Positions 35,326-44,949 of a stretch of DNA of 64,000 nucleotides are shown piece by piece. A program made the position numbers and the translations under genes. The notes beneath the pieces are model-generated. The model was not told the DNA's origin. It was given only the letters and a program-made list of their open reading frames with translations, and made no database searches. How positions within the stretch are numbered: position 1 is the stretch's first letter; every line of letters begins with the position of its first letter. The DNA is from Lentibacillus lipolyticus (GTDB lineage Bacteria > Bacillota > Bacilli > Bacillales > Amphibacillaceae): the NCBI GenBank assembly GCA_004145795.1, contig SEIO01000013.1, positions 1-64,000 on the forward strand, in the 5' to 3' direction.

Positions 35326-37410
35326 TTATTCATTTTCTTTTTGTTTCTCTACCGCTGTATCCTCGGTTTTCTTTTCCATTGGTTCTTTAACAACATCTGC
35401 GTTTTTGTCTTCATTCTTTTCTGTTTCGTCGGCACCTTCTTGCTTATCGTTATGATTACCGTTTTCTTCCTCGGATGCTTTTCCATAACGATAATCATTA
35501 GGATCAACGGGCTCCCAGTTCTCATATGGCTCGTAGAACCGAAGCAAGTCACCATTAAGCACTTCATCATTCAGACTCAGCTCATAGTGAACCTGATCTT
35601 TCCGTTCTTTCATTTCTTCGGTCGGTTCTTCAATCACTTCTCCCGACGCATCATAAAACTTGCCTTTAACGTAACTGTATTCTTTTGTCATAAAGTCGCC
35701 ATTACGGAACGGCACAAAGGCCTTATGCTCTTTGGAAAACATATCCGTACCGAACTGAATAAAGTTTTTAGCGTCTATTCCAAGCAAGTGCAGCATGGTC
35801 GGCATAACGTCTGCCTGACCGGTAAATTCATGATTGATGCCTTGGCCGTCAACTCCTGGCACACGAATCATAAATGGAACCCGCTGCAAGTTGGCATTTT
35901 TCAATGGGGTTATTTCCTCACCCATAATTTCACTCATCGCCCGGTTATGATTTTCTGAAATACCATAGTGGTCCCCGTAAATCATAATAACCGAGTCCTC
36001 ATATAGCCCTTGTTCCTTTAGGTCTTCGAAAAATTGCTTGAGCGACTCATCCAGATAACGGGCTGTCTGGAAATAGCGGTCAACCGTGCCATCGCCGGTT
36101 TCGGCACTTTCAATCGTTTCATCACCTTCATCCAGAATAAACGGATAATGGTGTGTCAGTGTCATCATGTGTGCGTAAAACGGCCCTTCTTTCTTATCCA
36201 ATTCCTGAAGTATTGGCATCGATTGCTTGAAAAACGGCTTATCCTTCAACCCATAATTTATAACTTTGTCTTCACTCATGTCATAATAGCTGGCATCATA
36301 AAACTTATCCACGCCAAGGTACTTGTAAACCTGATTCCGATTCCAGAATGACTTTTCATCTCCGTGGAACACCGCGCTCGTATAATCCTGTTTCTGATCC
36401 ATAATAGCCGGCAACGACTGGTACGTGTTTGTGCCTTTGGTTACAAACGCAGCACCCTGTGGCAATCCATACAGCGAATTGTCCAGCAAAAATTCCGCAT
36501 CAGCGGTCTTGCCCTGCCCTGTCTGATGGAAGAAGTTATCAAAATACGTAAAATTCTTGCTCTCATCATGAACGAGCGAATTCAAGAACGGTGTTACCTC
36601 TTCTCCATGCAATTTAAAGTCAATCAAAAAGGACTGAAAAGACTCCAAGTGGATTTTTATAATATTTTTCCCTTTTGCTTTGCCGAAAAACTCCGCATTC
36701 GGTTCCGCATATTTTTTGTTGGTATAATTTTCTACATCCGTAATATCCTCACTGGAAGCCATTGACCGCTTTGCGCTAGCCTTGACTGTCTGCATTGTAT
36801 TGAATACGGCAAAGTTAGGTGCGCCAAGATATTTGACAATATAATTATTGTCAAAAACCCGCTGCAAAAGCTGTGGACGATCCATCTCTGCCAATCCTAA
36901 GTTGACGGTAAACACAATCACACCGGAAGCCAGTACAGCAAATGGCTTTCGCAGACTCAGGCGTGCCGGGGACCAGTTTGCTTTCCATTTGGTAAACAAG
37001 ACACCCAGAACGACAAGATCCAACAGATAAAGGAAATCGTGCCATTTCGCCAAAGAAAAAAAGCTCTTGCCAATCGTTCCGGCATTGTCCGTCTGCATCA
37101 GTGTCTGAATGGTAATAAAGTTTCCAAAATCACGATAAAAAATGATATTGGCATACATAAACAAGGTCAGCAGCGTATCAATAACTAAAAGCGTGATACC
37201 AAACCGCTTTCCTTTGAAAAATAACGCAAACCCAAGTAAAATCAATCCCGAACTCAGTGGGTTAATGAACAGCAAAAAGTGCTGCAGCGCATTGCTGACA
37301 CCCAGACTGAATTCTGATATATATATAACATACGTCTTCATCCAAAACAGGATTAACGCAAGCAGGAAAAATCCCATCTTAGCAGACCATAATTTATTAA
37401 TCTTTTCCAC
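35326..37410 (-). CDS. ltaS: Lipoteichoic acid synthase (LtaS family sulfatase-fold enzyme)
   Basis: 694 residues. Five membrane segments in residues 1-185, then a linker with an ASAKR sequence near 211-215 resembling the known extracellular cleavage site, then the catalytic domain: Glu255 in IKIHLESFQ, the Thr nucleophile in TGQGKTADAEF (Thr302), FHGDEKSFWNR and MIYGDHYGISENHNRA. It polymerises glycerol phosphate from phosphatidylglycerol on the outer membrane face. The last 60 residues are an acidic, low-complexity tail rich in Glu, Asp, Lys and Asn, longer than usual. It stands alone. B. subtilis has several paralogues, so orthology to ltaS itself is not proven. Confidence 0.88.
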   Translation of the reverse strand: MEKINKLWSAKMGFFLLALILFWMKTYVIYISEFSLGVSNALQHFLLFINPLSSGLILLGFALFFKGKRFGITLLVIDTLLTLFMYANIIFYRDFGNFITIQTLMQTDNAGTIGKSFFSLAKWHDFLYLLDLVVLGVLFTKWKANWSPARLSLRKPFAVLASGVIVFTVNLGLAEMDRPQLLQRVFDNNYIVKYLGAPNFAVFNTMQTVKASAKRSMASSEDITDVENYTNKKYAEPNAEFFGKAKGKNIIKIHLESFQSFLIDFKLHGEEVTPFLNSLVHDESKNFTYFDNFFHQTGQGKTADAEFLLDNSLYGLPQGAAFVTKGTNTYQSLPAIMDQKQDYTSAVFHGDEKSFWNRNQVYKYLGVDKFYDASYYDMSEDKVINYGLKDKPFFKQSMPILQELDKKEGPFYAHMMTLTHHYPFILDEGDETIESAETGDGTVDRYFQTARYLDESLKQFFEDLKEQGLYEDSVIMIYGDHYGISENHNRAMSEIMGEEITPLKNANLQRVPFMIRVPGVDGQGINHEFTGQADVMPTMLHLLGIDAKNFIQFGTDMFSKEHKAFVPFRNGDFMTKEYSYVKGKFYDASGEVIEEPTEEMKERKDQVHYELSLNDEVLNGDLLRFYEPYENWEPVDPNDYRYGKASEEENGNHNDKQEGADETEKNEDKNADVVKEPMEKKTEDTAVEKQKENE

Positions 37411-37949
37411 TATTATTCACCTCAACTATTGACGTTGCTTAATCTTGATCTCATATTCCCTATCCTATGCCACTCGATGCAATTTCTCGCCTATTAAGCA
37501 ATGAAACTTTTGGGGACATCGCAATTAAATCAAACACTATTGTACACCTATAACGTAAATCTGTTAAGACCTAAATTTTGGGATGCCAAGCAGGTCGCTT
37601 GTCCCCTTTTAAATCAAAAAATAGGATATTGGACCTAGCCTATTTCTTCCTAACACAAAAAAAGCCCCCCTCGGATCGTTCAGGACATCACGATGACCAT
37701 AATTTAATAGAACCAAGTAAGACTTTTTGAATAATACACGGGTTTTGAAATTGTTTCCACTTCAAGAATCGCGTTCAGAAAAACAACTGGTATTGTCCGG
37801 CCAGTGTCATCTTAACACGATTATGAAGAGGGTTAAGCGAAGATTGACTTCTGGAATGATTATAGCATAGGTTGACAGAACAAACAAGCGTTCCTCTCTT
37901 TTCTTGACGATTTCCCCTTTTATAACAAACCCCGGAAATACAGGCATCA
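37411..37949. other. Gap upstream of LTA synthase
   Basis: No supported gene. A degraded REP-like unit (CAGGTCGCTTGTCCCC, 37593-37608) and AT-rich promoter-like DNA are all that was noticed. Short frames here have no codon bias or RBS. Confidence 0.35.
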
Positions 37950-39065
37950 TTAGGCAAACGCATTTGCGGTGTTGTAGTCATGTAAATCAAGGTCAGTCGG
38001 CTGGCCAAGTGCTAATTTGGAAAACTCGAATCCTAAATAGGGACCACTTGTTAAACCGGAGGCGCCAAGGCCATTAGCGATAAACAAGCCTTCCACATGA
38101 GGTACCGGGCCAATAATCGGCAGGTGTCCTGGTGTGAATGGCCGAAAGCCTACCCTTGTTTCCACATACGTACTAGCGGATAAACCAGGTGCTACCCTTA
38201 AAGCTTTATCGGTAATTTCGTGTATCCCACCCATTGTTGCTCGATAATCATCACCTGCATGATCCTCTTGCGTCGCCCCTACAACTATTTTCCCGCCGCC
38301 AAATGTAAGCATGTATTGATTGTATGGAGGCATCAAAACAGGCCAGGAGCTAGTATCTGTATGGGGCATTTGCAAATGGACAATCTGTGCCTTTTGCGAC
38401 GTTACTAAAAAGTTCATACCAAGTGGGGCTATTAATTCTTTGGCCCACACGCCACAAGTAACCAGTACTTGATCAGCATGGTGTCTTTCTCCATTCACCG
38501 TTACACCGGTGATTCTCGAACCTTCGGATATCAGAGAAGCGTCCCCGCGAATAAACGTTGCTCCATTTTTTTCAGCACCACGAATAAGTGCGTCACGCAA
38601 CAAGCCACCATTGACTCGGGCAGCACCACGAATATGCACTGCCCGGTATTCATCTGCCAATGGCGGAAATAATGCTTTCGTTTCTACGGGGGATAATGCA
38701 GTGACTTCCCCCATTTCCGGTGTGCTTGCTTTGCGCTGAAGGGCTAGTTCCATTTTGTTATTTAATTTTTCTTGCGTATCGAAAATATTAATAGCACCGA
38801 CTCTGGCATAACCAGTTTCCGTCTCCCCGTCTGCCTTTAATTTCTGCATAAGCGCAGGATAGTACCTGGCTCCTTCCTTTACCAAGCGGTACCAGGCATT
38901 GTTCCGGCGATTAGTCAGCCATGGGCATACAATCCCGGCCGCCGCAGCAGTCGCTTGACCAAGATCATTCCGATCAATCAACGTCACGTCTGCCCCCTGC
39001 TTTGCTAAATGATATGCTGTGGATGCTCCAAGAATTCCGGAGCCAATTACAATATATGTTGCCAT
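37950..39065 (-). CDS. FAD-dependent amino-acid oxidoreductase (DadA-like)
   Basis: 371 residues. The FAD-binding dinucleotide motif is IVIGSGILGASTAYHLAKQGADVTLIDRND. VGFRPFTPGHLPIIGPVPHVEGLFIANGLGASGLTSGPYLG is the typical C-terminal FAD motif of the DAO/GlyOX family. It oxidatively deaminates an amino acid, most likely a D-amino acid or a glycine derivative. The start follows GAAGGATGTG. It lies 50 bases downstream of an EamA transporter on the same strand, so the pair may be cotranscribed. Confidence 0.87.
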   Translation of the reverse strand: MATYIVIGSGILGASTAYHLAKQGADVTLIDRNDLGQATAAAAGIVCPWLTNRRNNAWYRLVKEGARYYPALMQKLKADGETETGYARVGAINIFDTQEKLNNKMELALQRKASTPEMGEVTALSPVETKALFPPLADEYRAVHIRGAARVNGGLLRDALIRGAEKNGATFIRGDASLISEGSRITGVTVNGERHHADQVLVTCGVWAKELIAPLGMNFLVTSQKAQIVHLQMPHTDTSSWPVLMPPYNQYMLTFGGGKIVVGATQEDHAGDDYRATMGGIHEITDKALRVAPGLSASTYVETRVGFRPFTPGHLPIIGPVPHVEGLFIANGLGASGLTSGPYLGFEFSKLALGQPTDLDLHDYNTANAFA

Positions 39066-39115
39066 GCTTCACATCCTTCTCACAATCATTCTCCTTCAAA
39101 AACGTGCTACAAAGC

Positions 39116-39982
39116 CTAAGCTCTTTTCTGTTTATCCATCCGATTGTTTTTCAAAAACATATAGAACGATGCGCCGAATATGATGACATAGCCGATCACA
39201 CTGAGAATCGTTGGAATTTGATCGAAAAGGACAATGCTCAAAAGGGCCGAATAAACGACAGTGGAATAAAAGAAAATGGAAATTTCGCTGGCTGGTGCGA
39301 ATTTATAAGCAAGTGTCACACCAAACTGGCCGACCGTGGCACACGCCCCTGCCAGAAGCAGTAAAATCCATTGCTGCAGGCTCATTGGCTCGTAAAAAAA
39401 GACCGTGAATGGCAACAGCACCACTGTTGTAAATAATGAAAAATAAAAGACAACCGTATAATGTTTCTCTTTATTTCCCAGCACCCGAAGCAGCGTATAA
39501 GCACCGGCCGCAAACACAGCTCCGAGCACCCCAACAATGTACGGGAATAGTTCAACGGAAAACTCCGGCTGAATAATAAACAATGCACCGATAAATGCGA
39601 CAATCACGGAAACAACTTGAAAGCGAAGCACCATTTCTTTCAGGAAAATCGCACAAAATATAATCAGAATGAACGGACTTAGTTTGTTCAACATCTCCGC
39701 GTCGGATAATACCAAATGGTCGATGGCATAAAAGTTTAATACAATCCCGACCGCACCAAGTGCCGAACGGGACAGCAGCAATTTCTGATTCTCTTTTTTA
39801 CCGAATAATCGATCTTTGTGATACAGTACAAATCCTAAGGTGATGGCTGCTGCAACAATATTTCGGAAAAATGCTTTTTGCATGGTGGGCAAATCCCCGG
39901 AAAGCTTCACGAAAGCCCCCATCAGGGAAAAACCTAATGCAGATATTAATAATAGTAGAATTCCTTTATTCCGATCAGACAT
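39116..39982 (-). CDS. EamA/DMT-family transporter
   Basis: 288 residues, ten membrane segments. The N-terminal repeat start is LLLLISALGFSLMGAFVKLSGD, with MQKAFFRNIVAAAITLGFVLYHK and the repeat boundary KLSPFILIIFCAIFLKEMVL. ATAGGAGGAAC precedes the ATG. It is upstream of the DadA-like gene and probably cotranscribed, suggesting metabolite exchange linked to amino acid oxidation. Confidence 0.87.
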   Translation of the reverse strand: MSDRNKGILLLLISALGFSLMGAFVKLSGDLPTMQKAFFRNIVAAAITLGFVLYHKDRLFGKKENQKLLLSRSALGAVGIVLNFYAIDHLVLSDAEMLNKLSPFILIIFCAIFLKEMVLRFQVVSVIVAFIGALFIIQPEFSVELFPYIVGVLGAVFAAGAYTLLRVLGNKEKHYTVVFYFSLFTTVVLLPFTVFFYEPMSLQQWILLLLAGACATVGQFGVTLAYKFAPASEISIFFYSTVVYSALLSIVLFDQIPTILSVIGYVIIFGASFYMFLKNNRMDKQKRA

Positions 39983-40155
39983 CGATTGTTCCTCCTATAA
40001 CTTTCTCCTAAAAGCCACCTTATCTAGGCTAATACAAAACCCAAAGAATCGAAAGGAATTTGTTCGCAGAGACCGTCCCACCTAGTCCCTGTCCCCCTCA
40101 ACGGAAACTGCCAGATAACCCTCCTGAAACATTCCACAATACAGGTAGTGACAAG

Positions 40156-40172
40156 TACGTTAAATTAACGTA
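40156..40172. promoter_or_regulatory. Perfect 17-base palindrome, candidate operator
   Basis: TACGTTAAATTAACGTA, a perfect palindrome centred on one A, about 40 bases upstream of the PanE-like start codon. No regulator gene adjoins it. Confidence 0.45.
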
Positions 40173-40212
40173 GTATTAAAAGTATTACGTCGACTATTGA
40201 GGAGGGATCTTT

Positions 40213-41121
40213 TTGCGGATTGTTGTGCTAGGTGCAGGTGCGCTCGGGGCTTATTTCGGGGCGCGCTGGATTGAGACAGGGGTCGATGTCACCTTTTTAG
40301 TCAGGGAAAAAAGGGCATCGCAAATACGTCAAAACGGAATAAGGCTCAACAGTACGAAAGGGGATTACGTTGTAGAAAATCCCCAGGTGGTCACCAGTAC
40401 TGATGAAATCGGGGCCGTTGATCTCGTGCTCGTCGGTGTCAAGGGGTATCATTTAGATGGAACGCTTGAAGAGCTGCGGGCGTTAGCGAACAAGGGCGCT
40501 TATGTACTGCCGGTGTTAAATGGGATGGAGCATATCGGCCTGCTGCAGAAAGAACTCGGCAAAAAAACGGTCATTGGCGGACTGGCATTTATCTTTGCAG
40601 GATTGGATGATAAAGGCCACGTCGAACACACAGGAGATGCCCATCAATTGCTGTTTGGACCGCTCGACACATCTCAGAAAGCTATTTGTGACCAATTGGA
40701 ATCCATCAGTCAAAATGCTTTGATTGACAGCCGGCAAACCGATGACATTTCACGGGAACTCTGGAAAAAATACATGTTCATCAATGCGTTATCAGGGGCA
40801 ACAACAGCAGCAAACTTACCGATTGGACCGATTCGTGAACATCCGGAAACATTTCATATCGTTGAGATGCTGTTGGAAGAAATGAAACAACTGACCAACG
40901 CGTATGATGTCAAACTGACCGATGCCGACGTTGCAGCCGCCAAACAAAACTTGCACAACCTCGATCCAGATGCAACATCATCCATGCATAAGGACCGCCG
41001 CAAAGGAACAACACTTGAAGTAGATCACTTGCATGGCGGCGCTGTTAGGCTAGCGGAAGCGGTTCACGTAGCGATGCCGTATACCAGAGCCATCCTCGGA
41101 CTGATCAAACCATTTGCATAG
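40213..41121 (+). CDS. 2-dehydropantoate 2-reductase family protein (ApbA/PanE)
   Basis: 302 residues from a TTG with GAGGAGGGATC upstream. The NADP-binding motif IVVLGAGALGAYFGARW starts the protein. VLVGVKGYHLDGTLEEL and LPVLNGMEHIGLL follow, then the catalytic Lys in SRELWKKYMFINALSGATT, and SSMHKDRRKGTTLEVDHLHG near the C-terminus. It reduces ketopantoate in coenzyme A synthesis or another 2-keto acid. Bacillaceae often have several paralogues and no panB/panC is near, so the exact substrate is open. Confidence 0.88.
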   Translation: MRIVVLGAGALGAYFGARWIETGVDVTFLVREKRASQIRQNGIRLNSTKGDYVVENPQVVTSTDEIGAVDLVLVGVKGYHLDGTLEELRALANKGAYVLPVLNGMEHIGLLQKELGKKTVIGGLAFIFAGLDDKGHVEHTGDAHQLLFGPLDTSQKAICDQLESISQNALIDSRQTDDISRELWKKYMFINALSGATTAANLPIGPIREHPETFHIVEMLLEEMKQLTNAYDVKLTDADVAAAKQNLHNLDPDATSSMHKDRRKGTTLEVDHLHGGAVRLAEAVHVAMPYTRAILGLIKPFA

Positions 41122-41248
41122 CGGGAGACGGGACAGCGTATAATGGCAAATAAGTCAAGGCACCATTTTAACTTAAAAAAGAACAAGCTGAACTAAAACT
41201 CTCAAAAACCATTTTTTTGACAAGTTCAACTAACACAGAACTTTATAT

Positions 41249-41437
41249 TAGAGCCCCTCTAGGACGTGAAAATGTGGATCTTGCTTTTTTCATCCAACAG
41301 AGGATACCGCCTAGTAAATTCAAATTAATTTTTTACGTATTATTCGTACTTGAAGGACAAGATCCATAGTGCTGTCCCGCGAGGTCATAAGCCTCAGTCC
41401 CCCGTACAATGTGATCTAACGTCCTAGAGGAGCTCTA
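41249..41437. ncRNA. Candidate guide (bridge/seek-type) RNA of the IS110-family element
   Basis: A 189-base segment closed by TAGAGC/GCTCTA and CTCTAGGACGT/ACGTCCTAGAG (17 pairs, one 2x2 internal loop). Inside is a second stem TGGATCTTG/CAAGATCCA (41275-41283 with 41358-41366) and a small hairpin GAGG/CCTC (41381-41395). Six T follow the outer stem on the plus strand. IS110-family elements are known to encode structured guide RNAs in a non-coding end, downstream of the transposase in the IS1111 branch. Size and position fit. Which strand is transcribed is not certain. Confidence 0.5.
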
Positions 41438-41533
41438 TTTTTTCAACAGTAGGCTGACTTGCAATTTCATTCAAGTGCTTTTAAATAATCGTTTTCTCAC
41501 CTTGGCTATCAAGTGTACGCTTGATTTTTCTTT

Positions 41534-42940
41534 TTAGGCAGATGGTTGCTCGGCTAAAACAAATCGATCATAGAATTCTTTTACATTAGCTATACGCAGC
41601 TTCTTTCTAAGCTCATGATATAATACATAATTCTCGTGCTGTGCTTGATACAGGGTTTGTTTACGAATCATAGCGAACGCCAGTCGTATGACTCGATTTC
41701 CTAATGCAATGTAAGCTTGATTGACGTGTTTACCGCGTTCTTTGAGCTTTTGGTAATGTTTATTCATGGCAGGGTTATTATGGGCAACAGATTTTCCGAT
41801 CTGGTACGTAATATCTCTAAACGTTTTTCTTCCCTGTTTCGAAATACCGTGATAGGTGGATTTGTGCCATCCTGACTGTTTTACAATGGGGTTTGTGCCG
41901 GCCATTTTAATTAATTGCCCCGCATGTTCATAATCCGCTGTATCCCCCATTTCTGCAGCTAGTTCTGCTCCGGTGACAAGCCCAATACCAGTAATACTGA
42001 GAAGTACAGCCCCTTCAGTTTGTATAAACAAATCTTCTATTTTACCTTCCAGGCTGCTTATCTGCTGGTCTAATAAATCTAATTGATCCAGGTTCTGGCT
42101 GAGCAGAAATATCTCTGTTTCAACTGCCTGTTTGGGTTGTGAGATAGAGTCTTCCGCCAGTTTTAACAGAATATCAATGGAATCTTCCCGTATTTTTAAA
42201 TTTTCTCTTATGGAAATGTCGCGCAATCCCTTGGCCCCTAACGTAAGAATATCGGACGGATGAGGGTAATAACGCATAATATAACGGGATGCCTTTCCAA
42301 AGAATTTAGAGAATGGCTTCACATATTCTCGCTTACCTTCAACCCAAATATTCTTCCCTTGCGTCTCACGAAATATTTGATCCATATTAGAGCGAATAAG
42401 GTTTTGAAGATCCGTTCGTTCTTTTACCAAAGAGCGTCGTGCACGTGTAAGCTTTTGTAGCTGTTGAACATTTCCCGAAGGCAGTTCTCCAAATGTTCCT
42501 TTGCCATTTATAATTGTTTGGACTATCACCATTAAATCCAGATTATCTGTCTTGGACCAGTTCAGAAGCCCTTGTCTTTCCTGTGCCGTTGTAGCTGCAT
42601 TAAGGATGCGCACCTGGTAACCTTCCTGATGGCAACGCCTAACTACATCTTCATAATAATGCCCCGTTGTTTCAATACCTACCACAATTTCTTTAATATC
42701 CTCATGCTTTTCCTGTTGAATAAATGACTTGAGCGACTCAAAGCCCGTTTCCGATGCATCAAATTCAAAAGGCTTAACCAGCACATCTCCATAAAAATTA
42801 CATATCGTTGCTTTATGCGTATATTTAGCTGCATCAATTGCGACAATTAACATATGATCTATACCTGTTTCCTTAATAAAACCTGCCCATCTGCTTCCAT
42901 TTTTACCTTTAATATGATTAAATAATGAGTGTACCATCAT
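41534..42940 (-). CDS. IS110-family transposase (DEDD recombinase)
   Basis: 468 residues from the ATG at 42940 (GGAG six bases upstream; an earlier ATG abuts the RBS). N-terminal RuvC-like DEDD domain: Asp in LIVAIDAAKYTHKA, Glu in VVGIETTGHYYEDVV, Asp residues in WSKTDNLDLMVI. C-terminal transposase_20 domain: LLSITGIGLVTGAELAAEMGDTADYEHAGQLIKMAGTNPIVKQSG with the catalytic-serine region SGWHKSTYHGISKQG. The frame is intact, so the element may be active. A long helical middle separates the domains. Confidence 0.93.
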   Translation of the reverse strand: MMVHSLFNHIKGKNGSRWAGFIKETGIDHMLIVAIDAAKYTHKATICNFYGDVLVKPFEFDASETGFESLKSFIQQEKHEDIKEIVVGIETTGHYYEDVVRRCHQEGYQVRILNAATTAQERQGLLNWSKTDNLDLMVIVQTIINGKGTFGELPSGNVQQLQKLTRARRSLVKERTDLQNLIRSNMDQIFRETQGKNIWVEGKREYVKPFSKFFGKASRYIMRYYPHPSDILTLGAKGLRDISIRENLKIREDSIDILLKLAEDSISQPKQAVETEIFLLSQNLDQLDLLDQQISSLEGKIEDLFIQTEGAVLLSITGIGLVTGAELAAEMGDTADYEHAGQLIKMAGTNPIVKQSGWHKSTYHGISKQGRKTFRDITYQIGKSVAHNNPAMNKHYQKLKERGKHVNQAYIALGNRVIRLAFAMIRKQTLYQAQHENYVLYHELRKKLRIANVKEFYDRFVLAEQPSA

Positions 42941-43109
42941 TTTCATCTCCTTTGTGGGGTGGTAATTGGAAGTTCTGTGCTAGGTTCTTCTATTTTACTA
43001 TGAAAATGGTGGTCTTTTTTAATGATGTGCACCATCTATTTTCCATACTAGGCCCCTTGTCCCCTCTCCCGCTTCCGATTGGCAAACGCAATCCGAAGAC
43101 CTTCCATAT

Positions 43110-44036
43110 CTATGCGCCAAACTCCGTAATCATCTCATGCACTTTTGCTACTTCTTCACCCGACATTAGCTGGTAGTATAAGCCATCAATCCTCGTCCCC
43201 TGGCCAGCCATTTGGTAAGTGCTGATATTCTTGCGGGCACTGCGATAATTGGACGCGAGATTACGCATGTCAGCAAATTTCATGTTGGTAACCATGTTGT
43301 TGCCAAGCACGTCCATAATACTGCCAAGTTCATCCACGACATTCAGGTTGGCACCTTCCCGTATGATTCCTTCAATTACCTGACGCTGCCGCTCGTTACG
43401 CCCCAAGTCACCTCTCGGATCTCCCTTTCGCATGCGGACATACGCCAAGGCTTCATCGCCATTTAAATCCAACTCACCGGTCTTAAATGTATGTCCCCCC
43501 TGCGAGAATTGCCGGTCGTTCGTGACGGTAATTCCACCAACAGCATCCACTAACTGGTGTAGACCCTCCATATCTATGCGCACGTAGTAGTCCAAGTCGA
43601 TATCCAGGAAGTTCTCCACCGTGGCGACGGACATTTCACTGCCGCCAAATGCATAGGAATGGTTGATTTTATCGACCGTCCCGCGGCCAACAATTTTCGT
43701 GCGTGTGTCACGCGGAATGCTGACAAGCTGCATCTGATCATTGTTCGGATCCAACGTCATCACAACCATCGTGTCCGAGCGTCCCTTATCGTAGGCGCGT
43801 TCGTCCACACCAAGCAGCAAAATGTTTATCGGTTCTTTTTTCTTTACTTTTTCCTTTGTATTTTCGACATCAATCCCCTCAATAGGCTTGTGCAATTGGG
43901 TGTCCACCGTTTTTTGAGCATTATGGAAAATGGAATAGGCATACGCACCGCCAACCACGAGAAGAACGGCAATGGCCGTTATCCAAATCCACTTTTTCTT
44001 TTTACGTGATTGATGCTTATCCTGGCGTCTTGCCAA
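43110..44036 (-). CDS. LytR-CpsA-Psr (LCP) family cell-wall glycopolymer ligase
   Basis: 308 residues from a TTG at 44036 (AGGAGTGA upstream), in preference to an ATG 17 codons earlier without an RBS. A basic cytoplasmic tail (RKKKKW) and one membrane helix (IWITAIAVLLVVGGAYAYSIF) precede the LCP domain: INILLLGVDERAYDKGRSDTMVVMTLDP, LVSIPRDTRTKI, KINHSYAFGG and LNGDEALAYVRMRKGDPRGDLGRNERQRQVI with the lipid-phosphate-binding Arg residues. It transfers teichoic acid or other polymers to peptidoglycan outside the cell. Monocistronic. Confidence 0.92.
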   Translation of the reverse strand: MARRQDKHQSRKKKKWIWITAIAVLLVVGGAYAYSIFHNAQKTVDTQLHKPIEGIDVENTKEKVKKKEPINILLLGVDERAYDKGRSDTMVVMTLDPNNDQMQLVSIPRDTRTKIVGRGTVDKINHSYAFGGSEMSVATVENFLDIDLDYYVRIDMEGLHQLVDAVGGITVTNDRQFSQGGHTFKTGELDLNGDEALAYVRMRKGDPRGDLGRNERQRQVIEGIIREGANLNVVDELGSIMDVLGNNMVTNMKFADMRNLASNYRSARKNISTYQMAGQGTRIDGLYYQLMSGEEVAKVHEMITEFGA

Positions 44037-44288
44037 AAATCTCACTCCTATATACGAAAACCGGTTTAGACATGTAAACTTATCCATGCTACCTAAAAAA
44101 CCTTTTTTTATTTACCTTTTCCTGATTTTAACCAATGCGACTGCGCTGGTAAAGCAGCGAACGCGAGGCACTGTTCAACAAATATTGGTAAACATTATGG
44201 TAAAGAACATCATCCAATAAGACTAGTATACTAAATAGAAAGAACAGGATATGGGCGTCCTCAATCCTGTTCCTTGCAATACACCACA

Positions 44289-44864
44289 CTAAGACCCGTT
44301 AACATTCATATATGGACCAAGTTCCCGCACCACCCGGGAAATCGGCAACCCAACCACATTAAAATAATCCCCGTTAATGCGCTTAACCAATACTGCTCCT
44401 TCACTTTGTATTCCGTACGCACCTGCTTTGTCCATGGGGTCTCCGGTGGCTATGTAATTCGCTATTTCTCTGTCTGGCAGCGGCCAAAATTCAACCGCCG
44501 TTTTCTCCACAAACACCCGCTCCTCATCGCGAGTTCGCAGCATTACCCCCGTATAAACGTCATGCGCGCTTCCGCTTAACAATGACAGCATGGAAAACGC
44601 ATCTGCTTCACTTTCCGGCTTGCCAAATATCTGATTTTGATAAGCAACGACCGTGTCAGCAGCTAAAATTATTTCATTTTCTTCCTTGATGTCCGCATTT
44701 CTTCCCTTCAGCTCTGCCAATTGTTTCACCTTGTCATACGGATCCGTTGCAGTGATCACAGATTCATCCGCATCCTGTTTGCGTACCATAAAAGGGATGT
44801 TCACCTGTTTTAACAATTCCTGTCTCCGTGGTGATGAGGACGCCAAAATAAGTTGATAGTCCAT
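44289..44864 (-). CDS. maf: Maf-family nucleotide pyrophosphatase
   Basis: 191 residues. The Maf signature LILASSSPRRQELLKQVNIPF starts the protein, followed by ADESV, ILAADTVVAYQNQIFGKPES, GSAHDVYTGVML and IQSEGAVLVKRINGDYFNVVGLPI. It hydrolyses dTTP/UTP or modified pyrimidine nucleotides in house cleaning and is linked to septum formation. In many Bacillaceae it lies by radC/mreB; here it is flanked by LCP and RocB-like genes instead. Confidence 0.92.
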   Translation of the reverse strand: MDYQLILASSSPRRQELLKQVNIPFMVRKQDADESVITATDPYDKVKQLAELKGRNADIKEENEIILAADTVVAYQNQIFGKPESEADAFSMLSLLSGSAHDVYTGVMLRTRDEERVFVEKTAVEFWPLPDREIANYIATGDPMDKAGAYGIQSEGAVLVKRINGDYFNVVGLPISRVVRELGPYMNVNGS

Positions 44865-44949
44865 GGGTGTTGCCTCCTAAAAATGGTTTATCACTATTAT
44901 TTCCGCATCACCTGTTTTAATCAAATCTTCAACCCATTCGCCCGTCGAA

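Larger units (their letters stand above)
41232..42981 (-). mobile_element. IS110-family (IS1111-like) insertion sequence
   Basis: Contains a DEDD transposase gene and about 300 bases of structured non-coding DNA downstream of it. Subterminal inverted repeats AACACAGAACTT (41232-41243) and AAGTTCTGTGCT (42970-42981) agree at 11 of 12 positions, a feature of the IS1111 branch of IS110. The true ends lie slightly outside these repeats. It is inserted between the PanE-like and LCP genes with no visible gene disruption. Confidence 0.75.
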
